Below, one piece after another: positions 8,168 through 17,500 of a stretch of 36,226 nucleotides of DNA. The translations under genes and the position numbers were made by a program. The number at the start of each line of letters is the position of its first letter. Positions within the stretch are counted from its first letter, which is position 1. Origin of the DNA: JBJXHC01 sp046160825 (lineage in GTDB: Bacteria > Bacteroidota > Ignavibacteria > UBA10030 > UBA6906). Under the pieces are notes generated by a model. That model was not told the origin of the DNA. It saw only the letters and a list, made by a program, of their open reading frames with translations, and searched no databases. The stretch covers positions 1-36,226 of the forward strand of contig JBJXHC010000123.1 of the NCBI GenBank assembly GCA_046160825.1, in the 5' to 3' direction.

Positions 8168-10309
8168 GTGGCAGTAAAGCGTATTTCGGAAAAGAACATC
8201 GACAAACTCATTGTTGAACTGCACGCACTTGCGTATAATCTCTGGTGGTCATGGCAACCAGATGCACAGCAAATCTTCCATGAGCTTTCGCCTTTTTTCT
8301 GGGAACACAGCAACCACAACCCGGTGGAAGTGATGCAATGGATTTCCGGTCCGGAGTTGCGAGGCAAACTCCAGAGTCCGGAATTCCACAAGAAGGTCGG
8401 CACCGTATGTAAGAACTTTCGTGTATACCTTGGACACAAGAATACCTGGGGCGCAAAGAACGCAGCGCAGCTCAAGAAAAAACCTGTTGCATATTTCAGC
8501 GCCGAGTTCGGACTTCATGAAAGTCTGCGTGTCTATTCAGGCGGCCTCGGTATTCTCTCCGGCGATCATACAAAATCCGCCAGTGACCTTGGACTTCCAT
8601 TCGTTGGCGTTGGCCTGCTGTACAATCAGGGATATTTCCAGCAACAAATTTCCGGTGATGGATGGCAACAAGAGCTGTATCCAACGTACGATCCCACCAA
8701 ACTTCCCCTTACTCTTGTCAAAGACAAGAAGGGAAATCCGATTATATGTTCCGTCGAAATCGGAAATGTGAGTGTGAAGTTTCGTGCGTGGTGCGTACAG
8801 GTCGGGCGCGTGCCGTTGTATCTGCTAGACACATTCATTCCTCAGAACGAAGAGCGTTTCCGTTATCTGACAGCACATGTGTACGGTGGAGATCAAAACA
8901 CCCGTATTGGGCAGGAGATGTTGCTCGGTATCGGCGGTGTGCGGTTTCTCCGCGCCATCGGTGTAACGCCATCCGTCTTCCATATGAATGAAGGCCATTC
9001 CGCATTCCTGACACTCGAACTTCTCCGTGAACAGCTTGCAGCGAAGAAAACGATCACCGAGGGACAGGCGATTGTGAAGAAGCAATGCGTCTTCACAACA
9101 CACACACCCGTACCTGCCGGCCATGACCGGTTCGACCGCGGATTGATGGAGGCGAACTTCGGTCCTCTGGCAACTTCGCTCGGGTTGTCCATTGACCAGC
9201 TCATGGAATTTGGACGTGTGAAACCCGCAGACGCACATGAATCTTTCGCCGTTACCGTGCTCGCCCTCAAAATGAGTCGTGCGGCAAACGGAGTGAGTGA
9301 ACTGAACGGAAAAGTCAGTCGTGAAATGTGGACCGAGTTGTTTCCCGGTGTTCCCGAGAACGAAATCCCGATCGGTGCGATTACGAACGGCATCCACACA
9401 ACCGGATGGTGCAAAGATACGGCAATGGAGTTTTGGAGTGCACGGGCCGGCGCGACATGGGCCGACAAATTAGAGAACCCAAAAGCCTGCAAGTCGCTGA
9501 TTGAAAGCAAGAAGATCTCCGATGCAGATCTCTGGACGTTGCGTACGCGGCTGCGCCGTGAACTGATTGAGTTTACCCGACGCAAATTGCGCGAAGAGCA
9601 CCTGCGGCATGGCGGCGATGGAATCGGCATGTATGACGATGTGCTCTCACCCGACGTCTTGACGATCGGGTTCGCCCGCAGATTTGCCACGTACAAGCGC
9701 GCACCACTATTTTTCCGCAACCTCGAATGGGCAATCGGGATGCTGATGAGCAAGGAACAGCCCGTACAGATTGTCTTTGCAGGCAAGGCGCATCCGCGGG
9801 ACGATGCGGGGAAACAATTCATCCAGCAGATTGTGAACCTGACGAAGCGCGTGGATCTGTTCGGCAAGGTGGTGTTCATTGAAAACTATGACATCAACGT
9901 CGCAAAACATATGGTGGCCGGTTGCGATATCTGGCTGAACACACCCCGCAGGCCGATGGAAGCATGCGGCACCAGTGGGATGAAAACACTTGTTCACGGC
10001 GGATTGAACGTCAGCACGATGGATGGATGGTGGCGCGAAGGGTTTGATGGAAAGAACGGCTGGCAAATTGGCCACGATGCGCCATATCCCAGTGACGAGG
10101 AACAGGACAATGCCGATGCGGCTTCGTTACGTGACCTTATGGAAAAGCAGATCATTCCCATGTTCTATGATCGCGGTAGAGACTCCATTCCGCACAAATG
10201 GTTGAAGGTGATACGGCATTCCATTGCCACACTTGTTCCTGCATACAATACCGACCGCATGGTTGAGGAATATACAAGGAAGTACTACCTGCCGAAGAAA
10301 AAAGGATAA
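8168..10309 (+). CDS. glgP: Alpha-glucan phosphorylase (GT35, glycogen phosphorylase-like)
   Basis: This 713-residue cytoplasmic enzyme releases glucose-1-phosphate from glycogen or maltodextrin. Length and sequence fit the short bacterial alpha-glucan phosphorylase branch (Thermotoga/Mycobacterium type) rather than the 800-residue E. coli type. Visible motifs in order: the N-terminal YNLWWSW; AYFSAEFGLHESLRVYSGGL; the sugar-binding 'H-M-N-E-G-H' and FTTHTPVPAGHDRF; ITNGIHTTGW; GFARRFATYKR; FAGKAHPRDDAGK; and GTSGMK. Lys606 in GTSGMK is the expected pyridoxal-phosphate lysine. The start is GTG at 8168, with GGAG about a dozen bases upstream. The 'GTSGMKTLVHGGLN' and STMDGWWREG sequences are intact, so it should be active. 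The accessory island begins directly downstream. No other glycogen genes are visible nearby. Confidence 0.95.
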   Translation: MAVKRISEKNIDKLIVELHALAYNLWWSWQPDAQQIFHELSPFFWEHSNHNPVEVMQWISGPELRGKLQSPEFHKKVGTVCKNFRVYLGHKNTWGAKNAAQLKKKPVAYFSAEFGLHESLRVYSGGLGILSGDHTKSASDLGLPFVGVGLLYNQGYFQQQISGDGWQQELYPTYDPTKLPLTLVKDKKGNPIICSVEIGNVSVKFRAWCVQVGRVPLYLLDTFIPQNEERFRYLTAHVYGGDQNTRIGQEMLLGIGGVRFLRAIGVTPSVFHMNEGHSAFLTLELLREQLAAKKTITEGQAIVKKQCVFTTHTPVPAGHDRFDRGLMEANFGPLATSLGLSIDQLMEFGRVKPADAHESFAVTVLALKMSRAANGVSELNGKVSREMWTELFPGVPENEIPIGAITNGIHTTGWCKDTAMEFWSARAGATWADKLENPKACKSLIESKKISDADLWTLRTRLRRELIEFTRRKLREEHLRHGGDGIGMYDDVLSPDVLTIGFARRFATYKRAPLFFRNLEWAIGMLMSKEQPVQIVFAGKAHPRDDAGKQFIQQIVNLTKRVDLFGKVVFIENYDINVAKHMVAGCDIWLNTPRRPMEACGTSGMKTLVHGGLNVSTMDGWWREGFDGKNGWQIGHDAPYPSDEEQDNADAASLRDLMEKQIIPMFYDRGRDSIPHKWLKVIRHSIATLVPAYNTDRMVEEYTRKYYLPKKKG

Positions 10310-10345
10310 CCGCCAAGACGCCGATGACACCAAACAGTGTTTCTT

Positions 10346-10381
10346 GTCCATTTTCTTTTGAACGCCCAAAAGAAAATGGAC
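10346..10381. repeat. Perfect 15-bp palindromic hairpin, copy 1
   Basis: GTCCATTTTCTTTTG (10346-10360) and CAAAAGAAAATGGAC (10367-10381) are exact reverse complements around the 6-base centre AACGCC. There is no T-tract arrangement expected of a terminator for glgP. The unit is closely related to the hairpin at 10684-10713. Confidence 0.95.
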
Positions 10382-10442
10382 GAAAAGAAAAGGGCGCCGA
10401 AATCGAACGCACTATGCCCGATTGATACTCACTCAACGACAT

Positions 10443-10486
10443 GCGATTTCAACACAATGCAATAAAACAGTAACCGTTGAAATCGC
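10443..10486. repeat. 11-bp inverted repeat
   Basis: GCGATTTCAAC (10443-10453) and GTTGAAATCGC (10476-10486) are exact reverse complements separated by 22 bases. Its role is unknown; it lies between the two related hairpins. Confidence 0.85.
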
Positions 10487-10683
10487 AAATCATGTCTTTC
10501 TGGGCCCTCACACACGGCCTGCGATTTCGGGATCTCTGGTTTATGCGAAACCGACGGCGGGAGCGATGGCAATACAGCCCGAGCTTTCGGTTTTGCTCAG
10601 TAGTTCACGCTATAGTTCAAAACCGACCCCCTCCGAGCCAGAGTTCTCCGCGCCGCGCGTTTCGGTTTCGCACCGTTTCTTTC

Positions 10684-10713
10684 GTCCATTTCTTTGCGGC
10701 CAAAGAAATGGAC
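10684..10713. repeat. Perfect 13-bp palindromic hairpin, copy 2
   Basis: GTCCATTTCTTTG (10684-10696) and CAAAGAAATGGAC (10701-10713) are exact reverse complements around CGGC. Compared with copy 1, two T residues are missing from the left arm and the two matching A residues from the right arm, so pairing is preserved although length changed. Confidence 0.95.
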
Positions 10714-10856
10714 AATATTCTCTCCTTGACAATCCGCAGGAAACTCCATAAGCTTTTTGTGCATTTCTTTTTACGGCCTGCATTCCGGAACGGTATTTCA
10801 AAGTTGTGCATCCGCGAAGTAGACGTTTCACCGCAACGATTAGCCGAGTGCTAAAT

Positions 10857-10874
10857 GTTATTTGCCATTGGGCA
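10857..10874. repeat. Left 18-bp inverted repeat framing the EVE-nuclease gene
   Basis: GTTATTTGCCATTGGGCA is the reverse complement of 11782-11799 except for one base. Homology continues outward as TGCTAA followed by a short indel. It ends 7 bases before the start codon at 10882. The inner end ATTGGGC is one base from the integron core pattern GTTRRRY, so this could be the 3' half of an attC-like site. Confidence 0.85.
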
Positions 10875-10881
10875 CACACAT

Positions 10882-11781
10882 ATGAATAATTGGATATTCA
10901 CAGTTACACAGCATAAGATTGACGGCGAGACATTTACCGCCGATGAGATTCTCACCCAGCGGATGAACGACCACTTTTGGGGGCTTGGCGAGAAGACTCC
11001 AAACCGCCGCTCACTGAAGAAGGGAGACCGTATCGTTTTCTACGTCGGGCTTCCTCGGAAGGAATTCTCCGCCTCGGCAACATTAGCGTCAGACTCTTTT
11101 CAACTCAATGCTGACCAAAAGGAAAAGCTTGGCCACGGGAAAACGTTCTATCGTTCAGAGTATGGTGTCTTCCTTTCTGATATACAAGTATGGAAGGCTC
11201 CTCATCGGGTTGAGGACTTGGTTCCTGGCCTCAAGTTTATTGAGAACAAAGAAAGTTGGTTCGCATACTTCCAAGGCGGGGTTCGTCAAGTCTCTGAGGA
11301 TGACTTCCGAACAATAACCGAAGGGCGAGAACTTACCCTAGTTGAGAAGCTCACTTCATCCAAGGACATCGTGAGCGAATCTCAGTTCGCTCTTGAAGCC
11401 CATCTTGAGGAATTCATCGATCAAAATTGGAAGCACATCAATTTCGGTTCGGAGCTTGTCCGTTATGAAGTGGATGAACAAAACGGGCGGCAGTTCCCTG
11501 CCGGCCCTTGGAGTATTGACTTCCTCTGCACCGACAAAGCAAATGGCGATTTTGTTGTCATCGAATTGAAGCGCGGTAAAAGTAGTGATTCAACGGTTGG
11601 ACAGGTTCTCCGATACATTGGATGGGTCGAAGAGAATCTCGCCAAGCCCAAACAGAACGTTCGAGGCATAATCATCGCCAAAGAAGTCGATGAAGCTTTT
11701 CGTTACGCCGTCAAAGGTTTGACGAATGTAGCTGTCCTAACGTATCAAGTTGATTTCAAACTATCGTCATTCAAGAAGTGA
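10882..11781 (+). CDS. EVE-domain protein with NucS-like PD-(D/E)XK nuclease domain
   Basis: This 299-residue protein runs from the ATG at 10882, where MNNWIFTVTQ begins an EVE (PUA-like) domain. The upstream ATG at 10855 would translate the inverted repeat and is rejected. Residues 1-135 fit EVE: NWIFTV, then HFWGLGEKTP, KKGDRIVFYVG and a final WFAYFQGGVRQV. EVE domains bind modified bases. Residues about 165-295 resemble the C-terminal nuclease domain of NucS/EndoMS (DUF91): Glu172, Asp213 in SIDFLCTDK, Glu228 and Lys230 in FVVIELKRG, then Gln241 and Tyr245 in GQVLRYIGWVE. The layout suggests a nuclease directed to modified DNA, that is, a solitary defence gene; this function is inferred. 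No strong ribosome-binding site is visible. The stop codon abuts an inverted repeat, as in a mobile gene cassette. Confidence 0.8.
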   Translation: MNNWIFTVTQHKIDGETFTADEILTQRMNDHFWGLGEKTPNRRSLKKGDRIVFYVGLPRKEFSASATLASDSFQLNADQKEKLGHGKTFYRSEYGVFLSDIQVWKAPHRVEDLVPGLKFIENKESWFAYFQGGVRQVSEDDFRTITEGRELTLVEKLTSSKDIVSESQFALEAHLEEFIDQNWKHINFGSELVRYEVDEQNGRQFPAGPWSIDFLCTDKANGDFVVIELKRGKSSDSTVGQVLRYIGWVEENLAKPKQNVRGIIIAKEVDEAFRYAVKGLTNVAVLTYQVDFKLSSFKK

Positions 11782-11799
11782 TGCCCAACGGCAAATAAC
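11782..11799. repeat. Right 18-bp inverted repeat framing the EVE-nuclease gene
   Basis: TGCCCAACGGCAAATAAC begins at the base after the TGA stop and matches the left repeat in inverse orientation at 17 of 18 positions. Its GCCCAAC fits the inverse-core pattern RYYYAAC of integron attC sites. The expected partner half is not found within the next 300 bp, so if this was an attC it is incomplete. Confidence 0.85.
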
Positions 11800-12010
11800 A
11801 AACGTTAGCAAACCCAACCAGCTCGCACGTACTAGCTCGAATAACTCAAGCTCCGTTCAATAACCCTCTTGTCAATGAATTGACAGCAACCTCACACCAT
11901 CTCTTGCGTATACGCATCTGTCTTCCCATATTCTAGTCACGTTGTTTCTAATTGTCATCAGGTTGGTCGGAAAACCTTCGTTGCGACATGTCTCCGTGAA
12001 TGAAGCTCGT

Positions 12011-12038
12011 GTAGGGGCGCAATATATTGCGCCCCTAC
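12011..12038. repeat. Perfect 28-bp palindrome with no loop
   Basis: GTAGGGGCGCAATA (12011-12024) is followed directly by its exact reverse complement TATTGCGCCCCTAC (12025-12038). There is no T-tract, so it is not a standard terminator. It lies 78 bp before the DUF5686 gene. The remainder of the 335-bp gap 11782-12116 contains no gene I can support. Palindromes with this 'GTAGGGGCG' edge occur as dispersed repeats in many genomes; that is recollection, not a search. Confidence 0.95.
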
Positions 12039-12116
12039 GGCTGACCTTGCGGGGTTTCCGAGCGATGGGAATACCACAGATCACCATAAATAAGCTTTGA
12101 AAGCGCGAATACCTTC

Positions 12117-14441
12117 ATGATCCGACATTATTTTCTCCTTACCATCATCACTACTCTCCTTCTCGGCAGTCAGGGACTCGCGCAGGAGTATTCGCTCACC
12201 GGAACCCTACGCGACAGCGTCACCGGTCAGACGATTGTTGCTGCGAACATCCGTGTACTTGGCACGGCCCGCGGTACCGTGTGTAATACGGAAGGCGCGT
12301 ACCGTCTGATGCTTCCCGCCGGAGATCACAGGATTGTTATCACGAGTCTTGGCTACAGGCCGGACACGGTTGCGCTGCAACTGACACGGAACACCACACT
12401 CGATTTCTCTCTCACTCCATCCGACATTACTCTCGCGGAAATCCTTGTGACAGGCGAAGACCCCGCACGCGCCATCATCCGACAGGCAATTGCCAACAAG
12501 CGGCGGTGGATCGACAAACTGCAATCATACGAGATGGCAGCGTTTACGCGACAGGTCTTGAGACGCGATACGTCCATTGCGAGCATCACCGAGGCGTACA
12601 CGAAGGGATACTGGCAGCGGGGCGATACGCTCCGGGAAGTAGTGCTACAGAAACGACAAACCGAGAACATCGACGTCGGTGGGAACTTTGCGTCTGTGGG
12701 ACGACTGCTGAATTTTTATGATGAAGACATCCGCTTCATCGGGTACACGTTCGTCGGCCCGATTGCCGACAACGCATTTGATCATTACGATTACAAGCTC
12801 CTGAGCACACGGACCGCGCACCGCTCCGAAATGTATGAGATCGAACTCATCCCGCTCTCGGCGACCGTCCCCTGTTTCACCGGCACCATCAGTATCGCGG
12901 ATGGGTCATTCGCTCTTGTCGGAGTTGATGTCGAGCCCAACCAGGCATTCCTCCTTCCGTTCGTCAAGGAGAAATCCATCCGCTACCGGCAACAATTTTC
13001 ACAATACGACGGCTCGTACTGGCTCCCTGCCGATATCCGGGTCGATGCGCACTTTACACTCGGCATAGTCGGCTTTTCGTTTCCCGCAATCGGATTCACG
13101 CAGACGTCGGTCGTCACCGAATATTCCATCAACACACCGATACCGGACAGTATTTTCCGGAAGCCATTGCTTGTGGTGGACTCCAGCGCCACCACATTCG
13201 ATTCAACATTCTGGGCTTCGCCAACCGCGCTGCCACTCACAACCGAAGAACAAACCGCCTACGCGACATTGGACAGCACGCAGACGCTTGAGGCACAATT
13301 CCGACCCGGGGGCTTTGCCATGACTCTCGGAAGCGCAGACGGCACCGGCGTTAACGCTCTGAGCCTGCTTGATGTTTCTTTCAATAGAATCGAAGGCGCA
13401 CATCTCGGTCTCCATGGCACGTTCGACGAACTCTCTGAGTACTTCACGCTCCGCGGCGGGTTTGCGTACGGGTTCAGCGATAAGAAAACAAAATACAGTA
13501 TCGGGGCAGAGATATTTCCCTTGGGCAACAAGTTGTTCGGAGTCGGCGGAGATTTCTATCGCTTAGTCCAGCCGTTCCCCGAGCAAGGGTATTACGGGAA
13601 CGTGGCAAATTCAATCAGCTCTCTTCTCGACAAGAATGACTACCGCGATTATTATCGTACAGAAGGATGGAGCGCGACGCTTTCATCTTCACCATCAAGA
13701 GACGTGAAGGCCGCATTGTCATTCGTTCATGAAAAGCACTCTACTGCCGAGCAGACAACTGACTACAGTCTCTTTCGCAAGTCACGCCCCTATCGTCCGA
13801 ATCCCGCCGCCGGCGAAGGAAACCTCCGCAGTCTGCGGTTGGATTTTGGTTTCGGTCGTTCCGGAGAAGCGCTGGACATTATCACGCGCAACGGAGTTGA
13901 TTTCTCAATGGAGTATTCATCACCGGATTTCGCCTCAAGCAGTTTTAACTTTCTGAGGTATCACGTCGTGGGAACGCTTGTCTTCCCGACGTTTGCACAG
14001 CGTTTCCTGTTCTCACCAAGCGTCCGGGTGCGGCTTGCCGCAGGGGCGGCAACGGGTACGCTGCCGCCTCAGCGACTTTTTTCGATTGAATCGGCATCAA
14101 GCGTGTACGCTCCATTCGGTGTGATGAAAGCAATGGATGTGAAAGAGTTTGGCGGGACAAGCTACACCGCCATCAACATCGAGCACAATTTCCGGAGCCT
14201 GCCGTTTCTCGCGTTGGGGATTCCGTTCCTGTATGAGAACAATATCGAGTTCATTGTCCACGGCGGGATTGCAAAGAGTTGGAATAACGGTCCACTGCAA
14301 GTCAACACAACGGACAGAGTCTACTCCGACATGGGTTTCGGCATCAGTCGGATATTCGATCTGCTACGATGTGACTTCACGTGGCGGCTGAGCACGCCGG
14401 GGAATTTCAGGTTTACGCTGTCCGTGGCAAACTTGTTCTAG
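12117..14441 (+). CDS. DUF5686 family outer-membrane protein with carboxypeptidase-like N-terminal domain
   Basis: This 774-residue protein has a signal peptide (residues 1-22, IITTLLLGSQGLAQ). Residues about 24-105 form a CarboxypepD-regulatory-like beta-sandwich, with GTLRDSVTGQTIVAANI, then GTVCNTEGAYRLMLPAGDHR and a 'LGYRPDTV' strand. This is the arrangement at the front of SusC-like and DUF5686 proteins. The rest matches DUF5686: ILVTGEDPARAIIRQAI, the YEMAAFTRQ region, and a long series of alternating aromatic beta-strands ending in NFRFTLSVANLF, a terminal phenylalanine typical of outer-membrane barrels. Such proteins are common in Bacteroidota and their function is unknown; a surface or transport role is inferred. 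It is convergent with the next gene across a shared terminator. Confidence 0.85.
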   Translation: MIRHYFLLTIITTLLLGSQGLAQEYSLTGTLRDSVTGQTIVAANIRVLGTARGTVCNTEGAYRLMLPAGDHRIVITSLGYRPDTVALQLTRNTTLDFSLTPSDITLAEILVTGEDPARAIIRQAIANKRRWIDKLQSYEMAAFTRQVLRRDTSIASITEAYTKGYWQRGDTLREVVLQKRQTENIDVGGNFASVGRLLNFYDEDIRFIGYTFVGPIADNAFDHYDYKLLSTRTAHRSEMYEIELIPLSATVPCFTGTISIADGSFALVGVDVEPNQAFLLPFVKEKSIRYRQQFSQYDGSYWLPADIRVDAHFTLGIVGFSFPAIGFTQTSVVTEYSINTPIPDSIFRKPLLVVDSSATTFDSTFWASPTALPLTTEEQTAYATLDSTQTLEAQFRPGGFAMTLGSADGTGVNALSLLDVSFNRIEGAHLGLHGTFDELSEYFTLRGGFAYGFSDKKTKYSIGAEIFPLGNKLFGVGGDFYRLVQPFPEQGYYGNVANSISSLLDKNDYRDYYRTEGWSATLSSSPSRDVKAALSFVHEKHSTAEQTTDYSLFRKSRPYRPNPAAGEGNLRSLRLDFGFGRSGEALDIITRNGVDFSMEYSSPDFASSSFNFLRYHVVGTLVFPTFAQRFLFSPSVRVRLAAGAATGTLPPQRLFSIESASSVYAPFGVMKAMDVKEFGGTSYTAINIEHNFRSLPFLALGIPFLYENNIEFIVHGGIAKSWNNGPLQVNTTDRVYSDMGFGISRIFDLLRCDFTWRLSTPGNFRFTLSVANLF

Positions 14442-14469
14442 GATTATCTTCTCATATTACCGGAAAACA

Positions 14470-14502
14470 AAAGCCCGCGCATGTTGCAATTGCGCGGGCT
14501 TT
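14470..14502. terminator. Bidirectional intrinsic terminator between convergent genes
   Basis: AAAGCCCGCGCA (14470-14481) pairs perfectly with TGCGCGGGCTTT (14491-14502) across a 9-base loop. The A-rich left side and T-rich right side allow termination from both directions. It lies 28 bp after the plus-strand stop and 22 bp after the minus-strand stop. Confidence 0.9.
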
Positions 14503-14524
14503 CTTCACAAGAAAAATGGGGAAC

Positions 14525-17500
14525 TTATCGCTGCAGAATCATCCGGCGTGACTGGACGAGGTTCCCCGATTGCAATCGGTACAGGTACACACCGCTTGCA
14601 AGGTGTGAAGCATCGAAAGGAATCTGGTATGTTCCCGCTACCAAATACTCGTTTACCGGAGCTGCGACTTCGCGTCCCAATACATCGTACACTCGTAGCG
14701 ATGTGTACGCTCCCGTAGGGATGGAGAATGTTATCTTTGTAGCAGGGTTGAACGGGTTCGGATAGTTTTGATGCAGCCCATCGGCAACCGGTAATAGTGT
14801 GCCCATCCCTGTCTTCTCCTGCTGAATTGGCGACATCTTGACCGGTCCTGCAATTTCGGGATCCGGACCTGCGCTATAGTTTTGCAGCGCCTCGGAAGCA
14901 GAAAGTGAGCGACCGTAAAGAGCAACCAGGTGAATGTCGCCATACCATGGCCGGTTGAGCGAAACCTCGTTGGCGATACTCAAAGGATACGTCACATCCC
15001 AGTTGGTAAGAGTGCCTTCAACATTCTCCGTTTTTACCAGGTCTCCATTGATATAAAGCTTCGCCACTCCTTCCTGGGAACGTGTGTAGACAAGATGAGT
15101 CAATGCATCATCCACAACCTCATCAGGAGAAGTGACGTTGGGCTGGATCTGATTGTCCGTCTGTGTTGTTCGCAATCTCCCGATGTAACGGCCATCAGAA
15201 CTCTCAAGAGAGAAATTCCGGAGTTTCATCGTCTGTTTTGATGCGTTCGAGACGATGCGGGCAATCTTGTCCTCATCATCTTCTCCAGCGTCAACGAGGT
15301 CATCATCATCGTCGTCGTCATCATTGGCTGGTCGAATCCAAGCCTCCACCGAGAGTGCATTAGCGAGCATTCCGCCGAGTATGACCTTGAGCGCGGGAAG
15401 CGCCGAGCGAATAACCGTTTTCTCGTTTACACTCAAATAGCCGTCGTGCCACGTCACCCGGGAAGGATGTACAATCGAAAGATGAAGCTGAGGAATGACA
15501 TTGGAAACATCTGTCACGATACTTCCCGCTCCCTCATGAAAGGTATAAAGTGCGAGCAGTCCCTCAGTAATGCGATTGTCGTCGCCCGCAGTAACAACAA
15601 GCACCGCCTCTGTGCTTGTTGTTGATCCGGCGGCATTTGATACCCGGCAGCGGAAACGCGCTCCGTTATCACCAAGCGTGGCTGGGGGCGTCGTGTATGA
15701 TGAGGAAGTAGCCCCGACAATATCTGCTGAGTTCTTTTCCCATTGATAAGAGAGCGGTGCTGTTCCTGTTGCTGCAACCGCAAATGATGCGCTCTGACCC
15801 ACGATCACTGTATCGCCGGAAGGATGTTGAGTAATTACCGGCGGACTGATAACGGTAAGCATTGCTTGCGAGCTGGTCGCCGCTCCTGCGGAATTGGTAA
15901 CAATGCATCTGAACAATGCGCCGTTGTCACTCGTTGCCACCGGAGGTGTGGTGTATACGGACGAAGTCGCGCCAGCGATAGCAGAGCCGTTCCTTTGCCA
16001 CTGATAAGAAAGCGTGCCCGAACCGACGGCAACAACAGAGAAGGTCGCCGTTTGGCCAACTGTCACTGTGTCCCCCGCGGGGTGTTGAGTAATTGTTGGT
16101 GGGCCGATCACTGTAAGAATCGCTACCGCGCTGGTGATGGAACCCGCAACATTGGACACAACGCAACGAAACTCAGCGCCATTGTCTGCTGGCACAGTCG
16201 GTGGCGTGGTGTAGGAAGGAAGAATTGCACCGGGAACACTAACGCCATTTTTCTGCCACTGATAAGCAAGGGGATCTGTCCCAGTCGCCGAAACCGTAAA
16301 GGACGCGGCCTGGCCCACGTTCACTGTTGTGCTGGCGGGCTGCTGCACGATTGTGGGACCATCCGCTTGCACGCTGTCTTCGGGAATAATGGGAGATGCG
16401 ACATTAAAGAAGTAGTCGATCTGAGAAGCGAAGCTCGGTGGAGTCGTTCCGGCATTTCCTCCATACGGGCCAACACCAGTCAGGTTCATGACGTGAGTGA
16501 AGGATGCCGCTATTGTCCACGAAACACCGTCAAGGGAGTACTTCATCAACCATCCGTTACCCACGCGCCTCACCCTCATAAAAAGCGGCGCGATACCATT
16601 CGGGCCCAGGACAGCATTCAGCCGGGTTGTTGGTACACCATTCACCAGCGACGCGATGAACATTCTCGTGGAGGTGCCGTCTGAGTGGAATTCAAACCGG
16701 AGAAAGGAGTTGTTGCTTTCCTGTGCCACTATTCCTTGAAGTTGGAATCGCTGGCTCACGGCTGATTCGAACTTCGCTTCCACTTCAAAATCAGTATTGT
16801 TTGCTGCCTGAATGAGTCGCGGCGAATTGTTGCCCGCCGTCCAGGGATCGTGTACTGTGCCTGCCGGAACACTAATATTCATCCAGGCATCCGGCGTATT
16901 GCTACCTGTCAATGAGAAGGATGCGTCTGCCAACGGGTTGGCCACTGTCCAGAGAGTAGTGTTAAGAATGGAATCACTGAAGTCATCCGAAACGATTGTG
17001 GACGGAATTGTCGTCTTGGCGGGAACAACAGACACATCACCAAACAGCACATCTGTGTGATGAGCCACCAACAGGAGACTCCCTTGCTGCGGATCGCTTG
17101 GGGCTTCCTGACCGACGAGATCCCACTCCACCGGCTCGGGGTCGGATGCTTCCCAAATTTTCATCATGTAGCGACCGCCGCTTCCCGGTGTGGTTTCCAC
17201 CCGCATCTTGAAAAGATACGGTGTATTAAAGAGAAGTGTTCGTCCTGTGGAATCCTGATCAAGAACCTGGAGATTGTTTCCCAACAGTTTTGTTCGCTGA
17301 CCTGTCGGCTCCCATTCGTGCCACCCGAGGGCACCCAATGGAAGATAGCCGGTTTTCGGCTGGCGACCTGCGAGGCTTGCTGGAAGATCGCTATGACCGG
17401 GCCATCGCATAAGGAACCCGACACCACATCCGTTGCTGGGTGGAGCAAATCCGGAAGAGTCGAGGCCGAGAATTGTTACGGGAACTGTAACTTCATAATC

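Larger units (their letters stand above)
10310..10856. other. Gene-free accessory region rich in palindromes
   Basis: This stretch of about 550 bp after glgP holds no convincing gene. Possible frames here give arginine- and phenylalanine-rich translations driven by the repeats. It carries two related perfect hairpins (10346-10381 and 10684-10713), an 11-bp inverted repeat (10443-10486), and several scattered copies of short words such as GATTTCGG and GGTTTCG. A degenerate arm-like word (CATTTCTTTTTACGGCC) occurs near 10765. Composition and repeat content differ sharply from the flanking coding DNA, which suggests an insertion-prone accessory segment. Confidence 0.75.

Noticed and set aside
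7555..8475. 306-codon minus-strand open frame across the end of typA and start of glgP
   Set aside because: It is antisense to two well-supported conserved genes and shows no recognisable domain.
8893..9879. 328-codon minus-strand open frame inside glgP
   Set aside because: Shadow frame: glgP has all its catalytic motifs in the plus frame, and this translation is Ser/Arg-rich and unlike a folded protein.
10477..10854. 125-codon plus-strand open frame in the accessory region
   Set aside because: It reads through the second hairpin and gives an Arg/Phe-rich translation typical of repeat DNA; no start signal or domain is visible.
10857..11799. Complete integron with a full attC site
   Set aside because: No integrase is in the window, and the expected second half of the attC is not found after the right repeat; only a cassette-like half-site pair can be claimed.
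11872..12087. 71-codon minus-strand open frame before the DUF5686 gene
   Set aside because: It spans the 28-bp palindrome and has no recognisable domain or ribosome-binding site.
15585..16357. CRISPR-like repetition
   Set aside because: Units are about 260 bp with no short spacers; they encode tandem protein domains.
15824..16684. 286-codon plus-strand open frame over the Ig-like repeats
   Set aside because: Antisense shadow of the repeated Ig-like coding sequence, Arg/Cys-rich and without a domain.
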